Notes under the pieces: generated by a model
Databases searched by the model: none
What the model saw: only the letters and a program-made list of their open reading frames with translations
What the model was told of the DNA's origin: nothing
Shown: positions 1 to 7,431 of the stretch, piece after piece
Layout: the number at the start of each line of letters is the position of its first letter
How positions within the stretch are numbered: the stretch's first letter is position 1
Origin: Rhodococcus wratislaviensis
GTDB lineage: Bacteria; Actinomycetota; Actinomycetes; Mycobacteriales; Mycobacteriaceae
Direction of reading: 5' to 3'
DNA length: 64,000 bases
Assembly: GCF_900455735.1 (NCBI RefSeq)
Contig: NZ_UAUI01000025.1
Coordinates: 62,001 to 126,000 of the forward strand
Program-made: the position numbers and the translations under genes

Positions 1-104
1 GTGATCCCGGTTCCGGGGGAGTCCTGCGTTCCGGTGGCCGAGCAGGCCGTCAGCAGCACGCTGAGTCCGACGCCCAGGGCGAGCAGCGCCTTCGTCGTCT
101 TCAT
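1..104 (-). CDS. Lipoprotein, N-terminal fragment (runs off left edge)
   Basis: Only the first 34 codons are present, reading leftwards from an ATG at 104-102. They encode a short positively charged start (MKTTK), a hydrophobic stretch and the lipobox L18-T-A-C21, followed by a Ser/Thr/Gly-rich linker. This is a classic lipoprotein signal, so the protein should be anchored to the outer face of the membrane. The rest is outside the window and the function cannot be read. It is transcribed away from the ROK regulator. A solute-binding protein of a sugar transporter would suit a ROK neighbour, but that is a guess. Confidence 0.75.
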   Translation of the reverse strand, partial: MKTTKALLALGVGLSVLLTACSATGTQDSPGTGI

Positions 105-362
105 CGACAGCCTCGGTTCCGGTCGGTGGCAGACCGGTGTCGATCACATCGATACATCTCGCTCCTATAACCGTACGTTCGGTTGGTATCCCGGCGTATT
201 GTGTCGTGAAACACGATTGCCGTCAAGAGTGGTGATGCTCTCCGATGTGCGCCGCAGGCGGCGCCTCGCAATGGCGGGAACTGCGGAAGTGGCGCGGCGC
301 GGAGCTACACGCCGACGCGCCCTCCGATTGGTGAAACCGACCGAAGCTGCTAGTTTCGTGTC
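105..362. other. Intergenic region with a small dyad
   Basis: No gene is seen between the lipoprotein start and the small ORF at 363. A compact dyad TCGTG-AAA-CACGA lies at 204-216, about 100 bases upstream of the lipoprotein start. It could be an operator for the lipoprotein gene, possibly bound by the neighbouring ROK regulator; that link is inferred from position only. Confidence 0.4.
328..356 (+). promoter_or_regulatory. Promoter of the Cys-rich small ORF (leaderless)
   Basis: A TTGGTG hexamer (328-333) is followed after 17 bases by TAGTTT (351-356). Only six bases separate this -10 element from the ATG at 363, so the transcript should begin at the start codon itself. The spacing and both hexamers fit a sigma-A promoter. 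Confidence 0.6.
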
Positions 363-476
363 ATGTCTTCAGGCCAGTCGACCGCTCCGCGGGTCACCTA
401 TGTGACTTCCGCGCTGGGCTCGCGGCTGCCCTTGGCGCGGGAACTGTGTTGTCGCTGTCTCAGCATCTGCAGCTAA
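363..476 (+). CDS. Cys-rich leader peptide (candidate cysteine-responsive attenuator)
   Basis: A 37-codon ORF starts at ATG 363 and ends at TAA 474-476. Its C-terminal part is rich in cysteine (ELCCRCLSICS: four Cys in the last nine residues). It has no ribosome binding site, and a -10 hexamer ends six bases before the ATG, so it should be translated from a leaderless mRNA. Leaderless polycysteine small ORFs that act as cysteine-responsive attenuators of the downstream gene are established in mycobacteria. This ORF has the same architecture, 111 bases ahead of the ROK gene. The assignment is by analogy: no attenuator hairpins were demonstrated, and the sORF could be fortuitous. Confidence 0.55.
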   Translation: MSSGQSTAPRVTYVTSALGSRLPLARELCCRCLSICS

Positions 477-587
477 TTCGCGCAGTCTTCTCCTGATCGA
501 TCGTCCTCGGTCGTCCCCACTCTCCGATGGGACGGATGCAGCGTTCGGACGAAGGTGCGCACCGCCTCCGCTTGCAAGGACTGCCAC

Positions 588-1862
588 GTGTCTACCCCCA
601 CTCTTTCCAGCCCCACCCGGACCGGCTCCGCATCTCGATTCCAGCGGCCCGTGTCCCGTCCCCGTCTCCACATCGTTCCCCCCGAGCTGCGGATCAGCGA
701 CGGCCCGGCCGCCGGTGTTCTGCGGGTGGCCCGGTCTCGCGGGCCGCTGTCCAGGGATGTCGCCGCGAAAGCGACCGGCCTGAGCATCGCCACCGTCAAC
801 CGTCAGGTGTCGGCGCTTCTCGACCTCGGGCTGCTGCGCGAACGCGGCGACCTCACGCCGTCCGGCGCCATCGGCCGTCCGCGCGTTCCGTTCGAGGTCA
901 ACCACGAGCCCTACCTGACGGTGGGCATCCACATCGGCGCGGTCGTGACCAGCATCATCGCCAGCGACCTGCGCGGGAAGGTCCTCGGCGCGGTCGAGGT
1001 ACCCACCCCGCAGGGAGCATCCGCCGACGCACTCGCCGGCATCGCACGCAGCGCGCGGGCCTTCGCCTCCCGCTGGCACCGGCGTCGCCCGCTGTGGGCG
1101 GGTGTCGCCCTCGGCGGTCGTGTCGATCCGCAGACCGGTGTCGTCGACCATCCCCGGCTGGGATGGAAGTCCGCCCAGGTCGGTGCCATCATCGCGACCG
1201 GACTCGGGTTGCCCGTCTCCGTCGCGGCGCACGTCGAGGCGATGGCCGCGTCCGAACTGCTGCTGAGCCCGGACAGCGAAGACGGTGTCGCGCAAGGCGA
1301 AACGGGCCTGTACTTCTACGCCCGCGAGACCGCAGGCATCGCGATCACGATCGACGGCCGCGTCCACACGCCGTCGAGCGGTCCCGGTTCCATCGCGCAC
1401 CTGCCGACCGGCTCGTCGGCGCAGTGCTCGTGCGGTTCACGCGGGTGCCTCGAGGCGACGATCAGCGATCGCGCGGTCATCTCCGCCGCCCTCGATGCGG
1501 GCATCCTCCCGGAGTCCAACCAGCGGCCGACGATGAGCGCCCTCTACAAGGCCGCGTCCTCGGGTTCCGTTCCCGCGCACGAGCTTCTGGTGGAACGCGC
1601 TCAGGTGCTCGGGAAGACGGTGGCCATGCTGCGGGACCTGTTCAACCCGGACCGGGTGATCCTCGGAGGTCAGGCGTTCACCGAGTACCCGGCAGGTATC
1701 CCGCACGTCGCGGAGGCCTTCGCGCAGGCGTCGTCGCTGGAGCGCAGGGACATTCGCATTTCCGGCTTCGGCAACCGGGTGCAGGAGTACGCCTCGACGG
1801 TCGTGTCGCTGAGCACGATCTACTCCGATCCGGTCGGAGCGATGCGCCGGACATCGAACTAA
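588..1862 (+). CDS. ROK-family transcriptional regulator
   Basis: A 424-residue protein with an N-terminal winged helix-turn-helix (about residues 40-90, ATGLSIATVNRQVSALLDLG) and a ROK sugar-kinase-like domain. The domain carries the zinc motif C-x-C-G-x-x-G-C-x-E (CSCGSRGCLE). ROK regulators bind sugars or sugar phosphates and repress or activate carbohydrate genes. It corresponds to M. tuberculosis Rv0485, which sits next to mshA; here about 6 kb of other genes intervene. The GTG at 588 is chosen because AAGGA lies seven bases upstream; an in-frame GTG at 555 would add 11 residues. It ends just before a palindromic terminator-like repeat. Confidence 0.88.
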   Translation: MSTPTLSSPTRTGSASRFQRPVSRPRLHIVPPELRISDGPAAGVLRVARSRGPLSRDVAAKATGLSIATVNRQVSALLDLGLLRERGDLTPSGAIGRPRVPFEVNHEPYLTVGIHIGAVVTSIIASDLRGKVLGAVEVPTPQGASADALAGIARSARAFASRWHRRRPLWAGVALGGRVDPQTGVVDHPRLGWKSAQVGAIIATGLGLPVSVAAHVEAMAASELLLSPDSEDGVAQGETGLYFYARETAGIAITIDGRVHTPSSGPGSIAHLPTGSSAQCSCGSRGCLEATISDRAVISAALDAGILPESNQRPTMSALYKAASSGSVPAHELLVERAQVLGKTVAMLRDLFNPDRVILGGQAFTEYPAGIPHVAEAFAQASSLERRDIRISGFGNRVQEYASTVVSLSTIYSDPVGAMRRTSN

Positions 1863-1871
1863 CGTCACAGC

Positions 1872-1915
1872 AATTCGTCAGCCGCACGGGCAATAGTCTG
1901 TGCGGCTGACGAATT
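1872..1915. repeat. Palindromic repeat element, copy 1 (terminator-like)
   Basis: Perfect 16-base inverted repeat: arms 1872-1887 and 1900-1915, loop of 12 bases. The arm begins AATTCGTCAGCC. It lies between the convergent ends of the ROK gene and the DUF742 gene, where a bidirectional terminator is expected. The same arm sequence recurs at 14665-14708, so this is a dispersed element, not a chance hairpin. Confidence 0.8.
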
Positions 1916-1951
1916 CGTGTGTGTCCGTCCGGGCGCTCACCCCGGCGGGTC

Positions 1952-2539
1952 TCAGAGTTTGCGCAGCCCGTCGAGGACGCGTTCCATCAGTTTCCGGTCC
2001 GGGCCGGTGGACCCGGCCGTCTCGTTGACGGTGACCGCCCCGGCCGCGGCGAGGTCGCCGACGAGTACGCGCGCGACCCCGAGCGGGATCGACGCGAGCG
2101 ACGCGATCTCGGCCACCGACCGCGGTTCCGAGCACAGCGCGAAGACGCGGCGCAGTTCGTCCGGCGCCGGCATCCCGTCCACGACGGTGTCCCCGTCCGG
2201 GCGGGCGACGATGAGCGCCTCCAGTGGCAGATCGACCCCGGACTCGGTCCGACCGCCCGTGAGGATGAACGGCCGGACGATGGAGACGGTGTCCTCGGGC
2301 GCCACCCACTCGGTGGACTCGGCAGCAGCACTGTCGATGGTCTCGGGGGCCTGGCCGGCGGGTTCGGGAGCGGGTTCCACCTGCTCGGGGGCGGCCTCGG
2401 CCGGGCCGGGCTCCACCCACTCGGTCGACTGCGGCGGGCTCGGGTCCTGGTCTTTCCTGGCGCTGCGGCGCCGGCCGGCTGATCCGAAGCGCGCCCCTGT
2501 CGCGCCGATCAACGGCCAGTTCTCATCGCTCACAGTCAT
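1952..2539 (-). CDS. DUF742 family protein
   Basis: A 195-residue protein. The first 95 or so residues are a low-complexity Pro/Glu/Ala linker. The C-terminal part (about 95-195) is a DUF742 domain: a VRPFILTGGRT start, then a winged-helix-like region (SVAEIASLASIPLGVARVLV). DUF742 proteins normally sit in conservons with a sensor kinase-like ATPase, a roadblock/LC7 protein and a Ras-like GTPase. None of those partners is present here. ATG at 2539 has a GAAGGG ribosome site; a longer GTG start at 2572 is possible. It is divergent from the next gene. Confidence 0.8.
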   Translation of the reverse strand: MTVSDENWPLIGATGARFGSAGRRRSARKDQDPSPPQSTEWVEPGPAEAAPEQVEPAPEPAGQAPETIDSAAAESTEWVAPEDTVSIVRPFILTGGRTESGVDLPLEALIVARPDGDTVVDGMPAPDELRRVFALCSEPRSVAEIASLASIPLGVARVLVGDLAAAGAVTVNETAGSTGPDRKLMERVLDGLRKL

Positions 2540-2647
2540 CGGTTGGGACCCTTCTCGCACTACCCCACCCACTCCATGGTCCCAAACCCTCGTTTCGGGT
2601 GAATGAACCGGTCCCTGTGATTCCGGCTACAGGGTGCGCGCGAGCGT

Positions 2648-2653
2648 TAGATT
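2648..2653 (+). promoter_or_regulatory. -10 element of a leaderless promoter (cysteine hydrolase)
   Basis: TAGATT lies exactly six bases upstream of the GTG at 2660, and no ribosome binding site is seen. The mRNA probably starts at the GTG. Confidence 0.5.
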
Positions 2654-2659
2654 TGCTGC

Positions 2660-3325
2660 GTGACCCATTGGCGGCAGAACTCGGATCCGTTCCTCGCTCC
2701 CGATCTCGGCCGGTCCGCGCTGCTCGTCGTCGACACACAGGTGGACTTCGTGGACGGCGGGGCCGCCCCGATTCCGGGCACCTCGGCAGTGCTGCCCGCG
2801 ATCGCGCGTCTCGTGGACGCCTACCGGGAGGCCTCGGCCCCGATCGTGCACGTCGTCCGGTTGTACGAGGGCGACGACGTCGACCTGTGCCGCCGCCGCC
2901 TGATCGCGGCCGGATTCGACCTCGCCAGACCGGGCACCGCGGGCTCCCAGGTGGCGCCGGAGCTGGGCGTGCCACCGCTCGATCCCGAGTCGCTCCTCGG
3001 CGGCGGCCTCCAGGCCGTCTCTCCGGCCGAGCACATTCTGTTCAAGCCCAGGTGGAGTTCGTTCTACCGCACCGAACTCGACGATCGCCTGCGCCAGTGG
3101 GGGGTCGACACCGTGGTGATCGCGGGATGCAACTATCCCAACTGCCCGCGCGCCACGATCTTCGATGCCAGCGAACGGGACTACAAGGTGCTCGTCGCGG
3201 CCGACGCGATCTCGGGCGTCGACGCGCGTAACCTGGAGGAGGCCGGGCGAATCGGGGTCCTCCACGCGGAGACCGACGAGATCGTCGAGGCGTTGCAGCC
3301 ACCCGAGCTCGAGGTGATCAGCTGA
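2660..3325 (+). CDS. Isochorismatase-like cysteine hydrolase (nicotinamidase family)
   Basis: A 221-residue single-domain cysteine hydrolase. The three catalytic positions of the family are readable: Asp25 in LLVVDTQ, Lys129 in FKPRWSSF and nucleophile Cys162 in CNYPNCPRATI. Members hydrolyse amides or enol ethers (nicotinamide, N-carbamoyl compounds, isochorismate). The exact substrate cannot be told from the sequence. The usual nicotinamidase metal-binding motif is not obvious, so an amidohydrolase of the plain cysteine-hydrolase group is more likely. It starts at a leaderless GTG and its end overlaps the convergent cyclase-like gene by eight bases. Confidence 0.85.
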   Translation: MTHWRQNSDPFLAPDLGRSALLVVDTQVDFVDGGAAPIPGTSAVLPAIARLVDAYREASAPIVHVVRLYEGDDVDLCRRRLIAAGFDLARPGTAGSQVAPELGVPPLDPESLLGGGLQAVSPAEHILFKPRWSSFYRTELDDRLRQWGVDTVVIAGCNYPNCPRATIFDASERDYKVLVAADAISGVDARNLEEAGRIGVLHAETDEIVEALQPPELEVIS

Positions 3326-4349
3326 GCGGCGGCGCCGATGTCGCGTCCGGCGGCGCACCCCGCCTGCGCAGCTCCGCGCGCGCCCGCTCGATCCCGCCGT
3401 GCTCCAACGCGGCGAGTGGTGATTCGTCGGCCCAGACGAGCTCTCCCCGACGGCGGACCGTGACACTCATCGAGCCCGCGAGGTGCTCGAGGGCGCCGGG
3501 GATGTTGCGACGCTCGGCGGGGAGCGGAACCGGCAGCACGTGCGCCGAGCCCAGCGGGGAACCGCCCTCGATCTCGACGCTCCACGTGCGGCCGCGGCCC
3601 CGCAACGACCACCGCTCGTCCGTGACGTGCGCCCGGACGGGGGACGTGACCGGATTGCCGAGGCGGACCACCGTGCCGTCGGGCAGCGCGACGACGACGG
3701 CCGTGACCTCGGTGCGCAGTCCACCCGCGGTGACCTCGCCGCCTGCGAACGCGACACACGCCTGCCGGTCGGCGAAACCCTGGGCCTGGCCCCACCACCA
3801 GGAGTCGGGGAATCCGCCCTTACCCCAATTCTTTTCGCCGTAGACCTGGGCGCCGTCGAGGTCGATCTCGGTGCCGCCCAGCACGGCTGTTCCCTCGGCC
3901 CGTCCGCCGAGCAGCCACGGGTGCCAGTACTGGTTCAGCGCGGGCACGGTCTGGAACACACTCGATCCGCCGAGCCTGCGTCGCGGCCACGGGACCTGGG
4001 CGCCGACCCGGACGTCGAGGCGGGCGTCCTGCCCGAGATCCACCTTCACGCGGTCGACGGACCCGCGGAACGCGTCGCCCGCGAACGCGCCGAGTCCGGC
4101 CGGGTTGGCACAGCCCTCCGGATGCGCGGCGGTTCGCAGGAACCGGGTGGGGTGACCGGCGAGACCGAGCGTCGCCCAGTGCCCGTCCGCGGCGCGGTTG
4201 ATTCCCGCCAGCGCGATGACGACCTGTCCCGTCGCGGGCTGGGTGAACCGCCAGAAATAGCCTTCCATCGCGACGTCGTGCGCGGCGAGGACGTTGCCGA
4301 ACGGCAGATCCGCTCCCGTGGCGCGGTACGCCCGCAGCAGTCGCGACAT
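3318..4349 (-). CDS. Tocopherol cyclase-like protein
   Basis: A 343-residue protein matching the tocopherol cyclase-like family. The diagnostic motif is around residues 170-190 (VYGEKNWGKGGFPDSWWWGQ), preceded by a GYFWRFTQPATG segment near the N-terminus. In plants and cyanobacteria the family closes the chromanol ring of vitamin E; bacterial members without a tocopherol pathway are uncharacterised. No other tocopherol genes are nearby, although hpd (homogentisate formation) lies 34 kb away. The thioesterase gene ends three bases upstream of its start, so the two form an operon. A lipocalin-like prenyl-quinone or lipid binding role is the safest reading. Confidence 0.78.
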   Translation of the reverse strand: MSRLLRAYRATGADLPFGNVLAAHDVAMEGYFWRFTQPATGQVVIALAGINRAADGHWATLGLAGHPTRFLRTAAHPEGCANPAGLGAFAGDAFRGSVDRVKVDLGQDARLDVRVGAQVPWPRRRLGGSSVFQTVPALNQYWHPWLLGGRAEGTAVLGGTEIDLDGAQVYGEKNWGKGGFPDSWWWGQAQGFADRQACVAFAGGEVTAGGLRTEVTAVVVALPDGTVVRLGNPVTSPVRAHVTDERWSLRGRGRTWSVEIEGGSPLGSAHVLPVPLPAERRNIPGALEHLAGSMSVTVRRRGELVWADESPLAALEHGGIERARAELRRRGAPPDATSAPPLS

Positions 4350-4352
4350 CGG

Positions 4353-4757
4353 TCAGCTTCCCGGCTGAGGGTGCAGCACTGCCTGTGACTGCGTCACCTG
4401 CGCCACGAGCCGGTGCTCGTCGTCGCGCAGTTCGGTGACGACGGCGACCGTGGTTCGGCCGGCGTGCAGCGGACGCGCGGTCGCGGTGACGGTGCCCTTG
4501 CGCACACCGCGGGTGAACACCGTGCTCGAACTCGTGGTCGACGTGGACGCTCCGGCCGGAAGGTTGAGAAACGCGCAGACGGCGCCGACACTGTCGGCGA
4601 GCGTCATCAGCGCCCCGCCGTGCATGCCGCTTCCCGCGGTGGTGCGGTGCTGGTCCCATTCGAGGTGCCCGACGACCTCCTCGGGTGCGGCCTTGGTGAG
4701 GCGAACCCCGGTGTGCACGGCGAACGGCATGGTCGCGACGAGATCAGCGGGATCCAT
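4353..4757 (-). CDS. PaaI-family hot-dog thioesterase
   Basis: A 134-residue single hot-dog domain with the PaaI/YdiI-type signature HGGALMTLADSVGA (about residues 46-59). Such enzymes hydrolyse acyl-CoA thioesters, often aromatic or 1,4-dihydroxy-2-naphthoyl-CoA. It is the first gene of a two-gene operon with the cyclase-like gene. ATG 4757 is taken because the domain begins immediately afterwards; TAGCAT a short way upstream may be its -10. The acyl substrate cannot be told. Confidence 0.85.
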   Translation of the reverse strand: MDPADLVATMPFAVHTGVRLTKAAPEEVVGHLEWDQHRTTAGSGMHGGALMTLADSVGAVCAFLNLPAGASTSTTSSSTVFTRGVRKGTVTATARPLHAGRTTVAVVTELRDDEHRLVAQVTQSQAVLHPQPGS

Positions 4758-4808
4758 ACCCGTGGATGCTAGGCGCGGAACCGAACCCGCGCAGGCGGTT
4801 CGCGGGGC

Positions 4809-4814
4809 TAGATT
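4809..4814 (+). promoter_or_regulatory. -10 element of a leaderless promoter (membrane protein)
   Basis: TAGATT followed by six bases and the ATG at 4821; no ribosome binding site between. Same layout as at 2648. Confidence 0.5.
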
Positions 4815-4820
4815 GGCGGC

Positions 4821-5462
4821 ATGTCCAGTCTGTCGGAAGCCGCCCGCCGGTCGGGCCGGGCACGGGGGAGTGCCGCGGTGGTCGGATTCTTCGCCGCAGC
4901 CTGGTTCGCCTGGGCCATGGCCGTCGACCTTCCCCGCCCCCTCACCGCGCTCCTCGACGCAGCCATCGTGGTGGCGCTCGTCGTCGCCGTGCTGGGAGCG
5001 GTGCTCGCCGTGCGTAGTCCGACCGAGAGTTCCGCGTTGGCGGACCGGGCGGTACGCCGGCGGTACACCCTCGTGGTGGTGATCGAGTTCGCGGTGATCT
5101 GGGCGGGCGCAGCCGTTCTCGGAAACACGGGTCTGTCGGCGTGGATTCCGGTCTGGGTGTGCTTCGCCGTCGGCGTGCACTTCGTGCCGTTGGCCGGCGT
5201 CCTCGGCGAGGCGTCGCTGACCGTGCTCGGTGCGCTGCTCGTCGTGGTCGCCGCGGCCGGGCTCCTCCTGGGTCTGACGACGACGGTGGCACCCGGCACG
5301 GTGACCGGGATCGGGGCGGGCGGATGCCTCCTCGCCGCAGCCGTCCTCACCCTGGCGGGAAAGAGGTTCTCCGGCAGGAGGACACCAGGGCCGGTCGATC
5401 AGAGGGGCAGCGAAGACTCCGCGAGCCCGGCCGGCGCTCCGCGACGGCGGAACCATTCCTGA
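4821..5462 (+). CDS. Six-pass integral membrane protein, unknown function
   Basis: A 213-residue protein with about six hydrophobic segments (roughly 16-36, 41-65, 82-103, 107-127, 130-150, 158-180). A basic, disordered C-terminal tail (RRTPGPVDQRG and beyond) probably faces the cytoplasm. No enzymatic motif is seen. Similar proteins are common in actinobacteria as uncharacterised membrane proteins. Its last 64 bases overlap the end of the convergent deacetylase gene, so the tail may be a poorly conserved extension. Confidence 0.7.
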   Translation: MSSLSEAARRSGRARGSAAVVGFFAAAWFAWAMAVDLPRPLTALLDAAIVVALVVAVLGAVLAVRSPTESSALADRAVRRRYTLVVVIEFAVIWAGAAVLGNTGLSAWIPVWVCFAVGVHFVPLAGVLGEASLTVLGALLVVVAAAGLLLGLTTTVAPGTVTGIGAGGCLLAAAVLTLAGKRFSGRRTPGPVDQRGSEDSASPAGAPRRRNHS

Positions 5463-6172
5463 CCGAACGCCGCCCGCAACTGCTCCTCGGGCATCTGCAG
5501 GAACGGGCCGAAATCCCCGATCTGGGTGGCGTGCGCGTGCATCGCGGCGCGCTTGGCGTCCATGGCCGAGGTGACGTCCACGACCGTGGTGATCTCGGAG
5601 TCCGGCAGACCGAACGTGTCGAGGTCCGGTGGCTGGGCGTTCTCGGACCACTCCGGATTCGCGGCCATGAGTCGCCGGACGTGGTCGCGGCTGACGGCGG
5701 CCTCGTAGACGTGCGGCACACCGGCGAGTTCGGCGGCCCGGATGCCCACGTGATGCACCTGGACATGGTCCGGATGGCCGTAGCCACCGTTGGGGTCGTA
5801 GATGGTGACCACGTCGGCGGATTCCTCGACGAGGATCGCGGCCAGCCGGGCGGCAGCCTCCTCGACGTCGACGTTGCAGAACGCGGCGGGATTCTCGTTT
5901 TCCGGCGTTCCGGCCATCCCGGAATCCGCGTAGTGCAGCAACACCACACGCTGGGCGCCGAGCAGCGACGTCGACTCCTCCAGCTCGCGGCGCCGACGCT
6001 CGGCGAGTGATTCGCCTTCGGTCAGGATCCCCTCGGGGGCCTCGCCGAGCGCTCCGTCCGTCGCGGTGACCACGACGACGCGATGACCGGCGTCGGCGGC
6101 CTGACGCATCACGCCGCCCGTGGTGAACACTTCGTCGTCGGGATGGGCGTGGAAACACACCAGGACACTCAT
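5399..6172 (-). CDS. PIG-L / LmbE-family N-acetylglucosamine deacetylase-like protein
   Basis: A 257-residue zinc-dependent deacetylase of the LmbE family. It has the AHPDDE metal and catalytic motif at residues 9-14 and a second metal-site motif GHPDH around residue 130. This family includes MshB (deacetylates GlcNAc-inositol in mycothiol synthesis) and Mca (mycothiol conjugate amidase). This protein is shorter than those and may be a paralogue with another N-acyl sugar substrate. Its position 2 kb from mshA makes a mycothiol-related role worth considering but does not prove it. It diverges from the MFS gene. Confidence 0.85.
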   Translation of the reverse strand: MSVLVCFHAHPDDEVFTTGGVMRQAADAGHRVVVVTATDGALGEAPEGILTEGESLAERRRRELEESTSLLGAQRVVLLHYADSGMAGTPENENPAAFCNVDVEEAAARLAAILVEESADVVTIYDPNGGYGHPDHVQVHHVGIRAAELAGVPHVYEAAVSRDHVRRLMAANPEWSENAQPPDLDTFGLPDSEITTVVDVTSAMDAKRAAMHAHATQIGDFGPFLQMPEEQLRAAFGQEWFRRRGAPAGLAESSLPL

Positions 6173-6228
6173 GAGCGCAATACTTGCACGTGCTGGAAGT
6201 CGCGGCCACGATCTGTGAGGCTCGACGC

Positions 6229-7431
6229 GTGCTCGGTACCTATCGTCAGATCTTCGCCGCCCCCGGCTCCGCAGCGTTCTCCGCCGCAGGATTCGTTGCG
6301 CGCGTGCCGATCGCCATGGTCGGCATCGGCATCGTCACGATGCTGTCCGAACTGCGCGGCGACTACGCACTGGCCGGTGCCCTCGCCGCGGTGTTCGCGC
6401 TGACGTACGCGTTCATCACGCCGGTCGTGTCCCGGGCGGTGGATCGATACGGGCAGTCCCGCGTCCTTCCCGTCGCGTCGGGGATCAGCGCGACATCCAT
6501 CGCCGCGATGCTGCTGTGCGTCCGGTTCGGGACGCCGGACTGGGTGCTGTTCGTGTGGGCCGTTCCCGCCGGCTGCATGCCGACGATCGGTGCGATGGTG
6601 CGCGCCCGCTGGACCGAGCTGTACCGCGGCACGCCACTGCTGCGGACGGCATTCGCGTTCGAGGCGGTGGTGGACGAGCTGTGCTTCATCGCGGGACCGG
6701 TGGTCTCCGTCGGATTGTCCGTCACGGTGTTCCCCGAGGCGGGACCGCTCGCGGGGCTCGTCCTGCTGGTGGTCGGCACGCTCGCGCTCGTCGCTCAGCG
6801 TGGCACCGAACCACCCGTGCATTCGGCATCGCACGACGGACGCCCGTCCGTCGTCCGGACGCCCGCCGTGTGGATCCTCGTGGCAGTCATGGTGTCGATG
6901 GGCACCATCTTCGGTGTCATCGACGTCGGTGCCATCGCCTTCACCCGAAGCCACGACGCACCCGCCTCCGCCACCGTGGTGCTGGCCCTCTTCGCGGCCG
7001 GTTCCGCTGTGGCAGGCATCGTGTTCGGCGCGATCCGGGTGTCGGCGTCGCTCCGGAAACAGCTGATGGTCGCGGTCCTCGCGGTGGCGGTCCTGACGAT
7101 TCCGCTGCTGCTGGCCGACAGCATCCCGGCGCTCGCCGTCGCCTACGCGGTGGCAGGGATGACGGTGGCGCCGATCATGATCGCCACGACCGGTCTCGTC
7201 GAGCAGATCGTGCCCGCGGCCGCGCTGACCGAGGGCATCACCTGGATCGTCACCGGGCTGGGTGTCGGCGTCGCCGTGGGGTCGGCACTCGCGGGCCGGA
7301 TGATCGACGAATTCGGCACGACAGCGGGATACGCGGTGGCGGCGGGCGCCGCGCTGCTGGCCTCTATGGTGACCCCATGGCTATTCGTGAAACAGTCGGC
7401 GTCGACGGAACGCCCCTCGTCTACTCGGTGA
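6229..7431 (+). CDS. Major facilitator superfamily transporter
   Basis: About 400 residues with roughly twelve hydrophobic segments and a central hydrophilic loop (about residues 195-215, TEPPVHSASHDGRPS), typical of a small MFS exporter. It carries an MFS-like loop 2-3 sequence (SRAVDRYGQSRVLP). The substrate is unknown. GTG 6229 is taken because GAGG lies eight bases upstream; an upstream ATG-like start at 6184 would add 15 hydrophilic residues. The next gene begins inside its 3' end, so the two are co-transcribed. Confidence 0.82.
   Translation: MLGTYRQIFAAPGSAAFSAAGFVARVPIAMVGIGIVTMLSELRGDYALAGALAAVFALTYAFITPVVSRAVDRYGQSRVLPVASGISATSIAAMLLCVRFGTPDWVLFVWAVPAGCMPTIGAMVRARWTELYRGTPLLRTAFAFEAVVDELCFIAGPVVSVGLSVTVFPEAGPLAGLVLLVVGTLALVAQRGTEPPVHSASHDGRPSVVRTPAVWILVAVMVSMGTIFGVIDVGAIAFTRSHDAPASATVVLALFAAGSAVAGIVFGAIRVSASLRKQLMVAVLAVAVLTIPLLLADSIPALAVAYAVAGMTVAPIMIATTGLVEQIVPAAALTEGITWIVTGLGVGVAVGSALAGRMIDEFGTTAGYAVAAGAALLASMVTPWLFVKQSASTERPSSTR

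Noticed and set aside
3318-3325. Frameshift suspected from the overlap of the cysteine hydrolase and cyclase-like genes
   Set aside because: Both reading frames are complete to their stops and the overlap is only eight bases, normal for convergent genes.
4353-6209. A single 618-codon minus-strand frame spanning the thioesterase and the region upstream
   Set aside because: Only its last 134 codons are a real domain; the rest is antisense to the membrane protein and out of frame with the deacetylase.
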